A DNA stretch of 39,000 bases from Nanobdellota archaeon. GTDB taxonomy: Archaea; Nanobdellota; Nanobdellia; Woesearchaeales; JACPBV01. Where the stretch lies: NCBI GenBank assembly GCA_018813685.1, contig JAHJAV010000107.1, forward strand, positions 1 to 39,000, given 5' to 3'. A program made the translations under genes and the position numbers. Shown piece after piece: positions 33,651 through 39,000 of this stretch. Position 1 is the stretch's first letter. Each line of letters opens with the position of its first letter. The notes under the pieces are model-generated. The model was given only the letters and a program-made list of their open reading frames with translations, did not search any database and was not told where the DNA came from.

Positions 33651-35519
33651 ATGGAAACAGAAACTCATTTTTTAGACATGATAGAATCTCCTAAGGATCT
33701 AAAAGTTCTGAATAGCCAGCAGCTTAGTCTTCTAGCTAATGAGATAAGGAATAAGATCATCACCACAGTTGCAAAAACCGGCGGCCATCTAGCTTCTAGC
33801 CTAGGTGTTGTAGAACTCTCAATTGCATTAAACTATTCATTTAACCTCCCAAAAGACAAAATCGTTTGGGACGTAGGCCACCAAAGTTACGCCCACAAGC
33901 TTCTCACTGGCAGGGCAAAAAGATTCCATACATTAAGGCAGCATAAGGGACTATCTGGCTTTCCAAAAATCTATGAAAGCGAATACGACTCATTTGGTAC
34001 AGGCCACAGCTCAACAGCAATTTCAGCAGCTTTAGGAATTGCAAAAGCAAGAGACCTAAAACAAGAAAACTACAAGGTAATTTCAGTAGTTGGAGATGGC
34101 GCTCTTACAGGGGGGATGGCTTTTGAAGGCCTTAACAACGCAGGCCATCTTAAATCAGATTTAATCGTAGTTCTCAATGACAACAGGATGTCCATCAGCC
34201 AAAATATAGGCGCATTATCTTCTTATCTAAGAAAGATGATAACTCACCCTAAATACAAAGAAACAAGAAAAAAAATAGGCAGCTTCCTAAACAAATGGAG
34301 CAATAAAGCAGCAGAAAGAGCATTTGCACTCGAAGATACCCTAAGGGCAATGTCAGGTCCAGGCTTATTGTTCAAGGAGATGGGATTTAGGTATTTTGGT
34401 CCAATCAACGGCCATGACCTGCAGGCATTAACACGGGTATTCAACAACATAAAAGACATCAAAGGCCCAATATTGGTTCACATAATAACAAAAAAAGGAA
34501 AAGGCTATGCCTATGCAGAAGAAGAAGTCACAAAATTCCATGGAATCAGCCAGTTTAATATTGAAAATGGAGAAAAGATAAAATCAAGTAATCAGATAAC
34601 TTATACAGGTGCTTTCTCAAATGCACTAGTAAAGATGGCAAGAGAAGATAAGAGGGTTATAGCAATCACAGCAGCAATGTCAGCAGGCACAGGATTGGAC
34701 AGATTCTCAAAAGAATTCCCAGATAGGTTCTTCGATGTTGGAATAGCAGAGCAGCACGCTGTTACATTTGCAGCAGGATTGGCAACACAGGGCTTTAAGC
34801 CAGTTGTAGCAATGTATTCTACATTTCTCCAAAGGGCATATGACCAGATTATTCACGATGTATGCCTTCAAAATCTTCCAGTAACCTTTGCAATAGACAG
34901 AGCAGGAATAGTAGGGGAAGACGGCCCTACTCACCATGGTCCATTCGATTTAAGTTTCTTAAGGAACATACCTAATTTAACAATAATGGCGCCAAAAGAC
35001 GAAAACGAATTAGGCCATATGCTTAAAACAGCTTTAGAATTAAATTCACCTGCAGCAATCCGTTATCCAAGGGGTATAGGGGCAGGAGTACAGATACAAA
35101 ATCCATATCATACAATTGAAATAGGCAGCTCTGAAATACTTAAAGAAGGAAAAGACATCTTGATTATTGCAGCAGGCCCGCTTTCATACTTAGCGCTGGA
35201 AGCAGCAAAAGAACTGGAGAAAAAAGGAAAATCCGTATGTGTAATCAACACAAGATTCATCAAGCCGCTTGACGAAAAAACCATCTCAGCTCTGGCAAAA
35301 AAAATAGGGAAGATAATCACAATAGAAGAAAACGCACTAGAAGGCGGTTTTGGCTCAGCAATTTTAGAGCTATTGGAAAAAAACAAGATTAAAGCAAAAG
35401 TAAAAAGAATAGGCATTCCAGATGAATTCATAGAACATGGGCCCCAGGAATTATTAAGAAAAAATATCGGATTGACCAAAAGCAATATATTGTCTGCTGC
35501 TAAAGAGATATTATCATGA
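33651..35519 (+). CDS. dxs: 1-deoxy-D-xylulose-5-phosphate synthase
   Basis: GHLASSLGVVELSIALNY, WDVGHQSYAHKLLTGR, VVGDGALTGGMAFEGLNNAG, AEQHAVTFAAGLA, DRAGIVGEDGPTHHG. Confidence 0.97.
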   Translation: METETHFLDMIESPKDLKVLNSQQLSLLANEIRNKIITTVAKTGGHLASSLGVVELSIALNYSFNLPKDKIVWDVGHQSYAHKLLTGRAKRFHTLRQHKGLSGFPKIYESEYDSFGTGHSSTAISAALGIAKARDLKQENYKVISVVGDGALTGGMAFEGLNNAGHLKSDLIVVLNDNRMSISQNIGALSSYLRKMITHPKYKETRKKIGSFLNKWSNKAAERAFALEDTLRAMSGPGLLFKEMGFRYFGPINGHDLQALTRVFNNIKDIKGPILVHIITKKGKGYAYAEEEVTKFHGISQFNIENGEKIKSSNQITYTGAFSNALVKMAREDKRVIAITAAMSAGTGLDRFSKEFPDRFFDVGIAEQHAVTFAAGLATQGFKPVVAMYSTFLQRAYDQIIHDVCLQNLPVTFAIDRAGIVGEDGPTHHGPFDLSFLRNIPNLTIMAPKDENELGHMLKTALELNSPAAIRYPRGIGAGVQIQNPYHTIEIGSSEILKEGKDILIIAAGPLSYLALEAAKELEKKGKSVCVINTRFIKPLDEKTISALAKKIGKIITIEENALEGGFGSAILELLEKNKIKAKVKRIGIPDEFIEHGPQELLRKNIGLTKSNILSAAKEILS

Positions 35520-36565
35520 GAAGAAAAACAAGGCAGGTAAAGGTTGGAAATGTAATTATCGGGGGAGATTCCCCTATATCCATACAAAGCATGTGCAATA
35601 CATTGACTAAAGATGCAGACAAGACAATACAGCAGATTCACAAATTAGAAGAAGTTGGCTGTGAAATAATCAGAGTATCTGTTCCAGATATGGAATCAGC
35701 AAATGCCTTAAAAAAGATAAAAGAAAACATATCGATCCCTTTAGTTGCAGACATTCATTTCGACTACAAATTAGCTTTAGAATCAGCAAGATATGTTGAT
35801 AAATTAAGGATTAACCCAGGAAACATAGGGGATGAAGAAAAGATAAAATTAGTTATAAACGAAGCCAAAAATAGAAACATCCCTATAAGAATTGGAGTCA
35901 ACATGGGATCCTTAGAAAAAGACATTGAAGCAAAATATGGCCTTACAGCAAAAGCATTAGTGGAATCCGCAAAAAAGCACATTCAGCTCTTGGAAAAGCT
36001 TGATTTCTACAATATAATCATTGCATTGAAAGCATCAGATGTTCCCAGAACAATCAAAGCATATAGGATGTTTGCAGAACTGAATGATTATCCGTTGCAT
36101 CTGGGCATTACAGAAGCAGGAACAGGATTCACAGGCGGAATAAAATCAGCAGTTGGAATAGGCGCATTACTAGAACAAGGAATTGGAGACACGCTTAGAG
36201 TATCATTAAGCGCAGACCCAATAGAAGAAGTCAAAGTCGGAAAAGAAATCCTAAAATCATTAAAACTAAGAAGATTCGGAATAGAAGTAACAGCCTGCCC
36301 GACATGCGCAAGAGCTAACTTTGACGTTGCAAAGATAGTATCAGACATAGAAGAAAAGACTCAATCAATAAAAACTCCATTAAATATAGCAGTAATGGGC
36401 TGCGCAGTTAATGGCCCTGGCGAAGCAAAAGAAGCAGACTTGGGAATTGTAGGCGGAAAAGATGGCTGCTTGTTTTATAAAAATGGGGAGATAATTGGAA
36501 AGCTAAGAGAAGATGAAATAATTGATAAAATAATCCATGAAGTAAATTTAATCACTTTAAAGTAG
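35516..36565 (+). CDS. ispG: 4-hydroxy-3-methylbut-2-enyl diphosphate synthase
   Basis: VGNVIIGGDSPISIQSMCNT, VADIHFDYKLAL, RINPGNIG, TACPTCARANFD, MGCAVNGPGEAKEADLGIVGG. Confidence 0.97.
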   Translation: MRRKTRQVKVGNVIIGGDSPISIQSMCNTLTKDADKTIQQIHKLEEVGCEIIRVSVPDMESANALKKIKENISIPLVADIHFDYKLALESARYVDKLRINPGNIGDEEKIKLVINEAKNRNIPIRIGVNMGSLEKDIEAKYGLTAKALVESAKKHIQLLEKLDFYNIIIALKASDVPRTIKAYRMFAELNDYPLHLGITEAGTGFTGGIKSAVGIGALLEQGIGDTLRVSLSADPIEEVKVGKEILKSLKLRRFGIEVTACPTCARANFDVAKIVSDIEEKTQSIKTPLNIAVMGCAVNGPGEAKEADLGIVGGKDGCLFYKNGEIIGKLREDEIIDKIIHEVNLITLK

Positions 36566-36619
36566 ATTTCAAAACTAAATCTCCTCAAAAGAAATAAGCA
36601 GGCATCTAAAACTCGTAAA

Positions 36620-36652
36620 TATCGGATAACCCCCATTTCAACCTATCCGATA
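36620..36652. promoter_or_regulatory. 9-bp perfect inverted repeat upstream of the Fic gene
   Basis: TATCGGATA-N15-TATCCGATA, followed immediately by TATA-like TTTTATAAA. Confidence 0.6.
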
Positions 36653-36685
36653 CTTTTATAAACTCCATTTAACCCCTATTTTCTT

Positions 36686-37615
36686 ATGTGGGTGGATAAA
36701 GAATTATATGAAAGAATTCTAAGGAAAAAGAAAGAACTCGACAGCTTAAGGCCTTTTTCCAAGGCTTCGCTTAACAGGCTGAAAGGGAATTTTAATATAG
36801 AATCAACCTACAACTCCAACGCAATTGAAGGCAACACACTTACCAAATCTGAAACACGGCTGGTTCTTGAAGAAGGCGTAACCATTGGCGGCAAGTCAAT
36901 GAGGGAGCATTTTGAGGCAATAAACCACAAAGAGGCAATAGATTTTATAGAGTCTGTTGTAAATGATAAAAAAAAGATAAGCAAGGAAACAATCTGCAGG
37001 ATAAATGGTTTAATCTTAAATAACATAGAAGATGATGAAAAAGGAGTTTATAGGTTAAGAAAAGTGCATATCGAAGGAGCGTCTTTTATCCCCCCAATGC
37101 CTTCGCTTATTCCAAGGCTTATGGGTGATTTTCTTGGCTGGCTCGAAAAAAACAAAGAAAAGATGAATATAGCTGATTATGCTGCTTTAGCCCATGAGAA
37201 ATTTGTTTTTATTCACCCGTTTATAGATGGCAACGGAAGGTGCGCAAGATTATTGGTTAATCTGCTGCTCATTCAGCAAGGTTATCCCCCAATTGTCATT
37301 TTAAAGGCAGAAAGAAAGAAATATATAAAAACACTTGATGGCGCCCATCAGGAAAAATACACTCCTTTTGTAAATTTCATAGTCCGCAATATAGAGCGTT
37401 CGCTTTCTTTATGGATTGATGCCTTAAAAATACCTGAAAAAGGCAATAATGAAGAATACATTTCACTGACAGAAGCCTCAAAGCTGTGCCCCTACAGCCA
37501 GGAATACTTAAGTTTATTGGCAAGAAAAGGCACTTTGGAAAGCATAAAGATTAAAAGGAATTGGGTAACTACGAGGAAAGCACTAGGGGAATATCTAAAA
37601 AGGAACAAAAAATGA
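36686..37615 (+). CDS. Fic-domain AMPylase-like protein with N-terminal inhibitory motif and C-terminal HTH
   Basis: HPFIDGNGRCARLLVNLLLIQQG catalytic motif; SNAIEGN inhibitory-helix motif; C-terminal LTEASKLCPYSQEYLSLLARKGTLESIKIKRNWVTT. Confidence 0.93.
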   Translation: MWVDKELYERILRKKKELDSLRPFSKASLNRLKGNFNIESTYNSNAIEGNTLTKSETRLVLEEGVTIGGKSMREHFEAINHKEAIDFIESVVNDKKKISKETICRINGLILNNIEDDEKGVYRLRKVHIEGASFIPPMPSLIPRLMGDFLGWLEKNKEKMNIADYAALAHEKFVFIHPFIDGNGRCARLLVNLLLIQQGYPPIVILKAERKKYIKTLDGAHQEKYTPFVNFIVRNIERSLSLWIDALKIPEKGNNEEYISLTEASKLCPYSQEYLSLLARKGTLESIKIKRNWVTTRKALGEYLKRNKK

Positions 37616-38769
37616 AAACCCTCTCAATCTTAGGCTCAACAGGCAGCATAGGAACTCAAACCCTGGACATAGTCAGAATTTTTCCCAATAAATTCAAAGT
37701 AGTTGCACTAACTTGCAATTCTAACATCGAACTATTAAAACAGCAGATAGATGAATTCAAGCCAGAGATTGTTGCAGTATATGATGAAGAAAAAGCAGAT
37801 GAACTAAAAGCAGACATTCCAGTCTACAAAGGCATGGATGGCTTGATAAGAGCAGCAACAATAGGAAAAGCAAACACTATAGTAAACTCATTAGTCGGCT
37901 CCATCGGAGTTATACCCACGATAAAAGCAATTGACAACCTAAAAAATGTAGCATTAGCCAACAAAGAAACCTTAGTTACAGCAGGAGCAATTGTAATGAA
38001 AAAGCTGAGCTCAAGCAAAACAAGCCTGATCCCTATAGATTCAGAGCATTCTGCAATCCTTCAATGCTTGAATGGAGAAAACGTAAATGATGTAAGTAAA
38101 ATAACCCTTACCTGCTCAGGCGGAGCATTCAAAAACAGATCAAAAGGAGAACTAGGTCATGTAAAAGCTGAAGACGCATTAAAACATCCTACATGGAACA
38201 TGGGTGCTAAAATTACAATAGATAGTGCAACCTTTATGAACAAAGGCTTTGAAGTGATAGAAGCCCACTGGCTCTATAACCTTCCTTACTCAAAGATTGA
38301 TGTAGTTATCCATCCTCAAAGCATAGTCCATTCATTGGTTGAATTTAAAGACAAATCAGTTATTGCTCAGCTCGGAATGCCTGATATGAGAATTCCTATA
38401 CAGTATGCATTAAACTATCCACAAAGGATTAAAAATGAATCCCTGCCTCAACTAAACTTAACAGAAATAAAAGAGCTCACATTCAAAGAGCCAGACTTGG
38501 AAAGATTCCCCTGTCTTAAGATGGCTTACGACGTAGGAATCAAAAGTGGAACTCTGCCAGCAGTAATGAACGCAGCAAATGAAATAGCAGTGAAATATTT
38601 CCTTCAGGATAAGATAAGATTTAACGACATCCATAGAATAATCCAGGAAAGCATAGGCCAGCACACTGTAATAACCAATCCAACTATAGATGAGATTATG
38701 GAAATAGACAAAAAAACAAAAGAGGAAACAGAAAAAGAAATTGAAAAAGGTATGTGCATAGCATCCTAA
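37612..38769 (+). CDS. dxr: 1-deoxy-D-xylulose-5-phosphate reductoisomerase
   Basis: MKTLSILGSTGSIGTQTLDIVR, ALANKETLVTAG, IPIDSEHSAILQCL, LTCSGGAF, TWNMGAKITIDSATFMNKGFEVIEAHWLY, VIHPQSIVHSLVEFKD, MNAANEIAV. Confidence 0.97.
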   Translation: MKTLSILGSTGSIGTQTLDIVRIFPNKFKVVALTCNSNIELLKQQIDEFKPEIVAVYDEEKADELKADIPVYKGMDGLIRAATIGKANTIVNSLVGSIGVIPTIKAIDNLKNVALANKETLVTAGAIVMKKLSSSKTSLIPIDSEHSAILQCLNGENVNDVSKITLTCSGGAFKNRSKGELGHVKAEDALKHPTWNMGAKITIDSATFMNKGFEVIEAHWLYNLPYSKIDVVIHPQSIVHSLVEFKDKSVIAQLGMPDMRIPIQYALNYPQRIKNESLPQLNLTEIKELTFKEPDLERFPCLKMAYDVGIKSGTLPAVMNAANEIAVKYFLQDKIRFNDIHRIIQESIGQHTVITNPTIDEIMEIDKKTKEETEKEIEKGMCIAS

Positions 38770-38879
38770 GGTCAAAATTCCATAAATCAAATATTATCGA
38801 CGAGCGTTGCGAGGGGTTGCTCCATACGGGAACGCAGCTCCTTTACCGCTTCCGTCAAGAATTTTGAAGATGCTATGCA
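38755..38879 (+). repeat. Structured repeat, copy B (overlaps the dxr stop region)
   Basis: TGCATAGCATC-CTAAGG-TCAAAATTC ... GAATTTTGA-A-GATGCTATGCA; core GGGGTTGCTCCATACGGGAA at 38813-38832. Confidence 0.75.
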
Positions 38880-39000
38880 TCCATGAGAATTCTTTAGGTT
38901 GAACAAGAAGATTGCTCTTCTCATTCTTCCCTTAATTTGTTTCCGTTACATATTAATAATACCTCTCATATATAAGCTTTTAGGCTTTAAACGACATACA

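Noticed and set aside
35108-35641. 177-aa minus-strand ORF across dxs/ispG
   Set aside because: Antisense to well-supported dxs and ispG; no recognisable motifs.
38893-38925. Inverted repeats AGAAGA-TTGC-TCTTCT and ATGAGAA/TTCTCAT after dxr
   Set aside because: Short, AT-rich and weak; may be a terminator-like hairpin but not distinguishable from chance.
1-39000. CRISPR array, tRNA and rRNA genes
   Set aside because: No regularly spaced repeats, no TpsiC-arm (GGTTCRAATCC-like) cloverleaf and no rRNA signature were recognised by eye; a tRNAscan-SE/CRISPRCasFinder run would settle this.

Overview
AT-rich archaeal chromosomal window. Archaeal assignment rests on a Nop5/fibrillarin operon, SecD/SecF, archaeal-type TATA promoters, TrmB and ArsR regulators and an Ncs6/TtuA-like protein. 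A DPANN/Woesearchaeota-like lineage is my inference. Gene density is high. Main modules: (1) arsR-iscS-iscU, where iscU is split by a ~380-aa LAGLIDADG intein exactly at a cluster-ligand Cys; (2) ZIP transporter, frameshifted SemiSWEET, Ncs6/TtuA; (3) MTHFR, three-module MetH, NitT/TauT-type ABC transporter and TrmB, possibly one regulon; (4) a Doc/Fic-like gene bracketed by a 15-bp direct repeat at the 3' end of pdxT, next to pdxST; (5) nop5 - small ORF - fibrillarin; (6) soluble histidine-kinase-like protein and CutA; (7) two complete 2-oxoacid:ferredoxin oxidoreductases; (8) UbiB-like kinase plus phasin-like/Lys-rich protein; (9) vapBC - transglutaminase - secF - secD - paired EamA halves - UMP kinase; (10) a bacterial-type MEP isoprenoid cluster dxs-ispG-[Fic]-dxr. 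The most unusual non-coding signal is a two-copy structured repeat (24972-25088 and 38755-38879). It has a shared core GGGG(A/T)TGCTCCATACGGGAA, and the closing stems differ in sequence but are each perfectly paired. One copy sits inside a 164-bp MITE-like element with 15-bp terminal inverted repeats and a 9-bp target-site duplication. No tRNA, rRNA or CRISPR array was recognised. All calls are from reading the sequence and translations; no database search was run.
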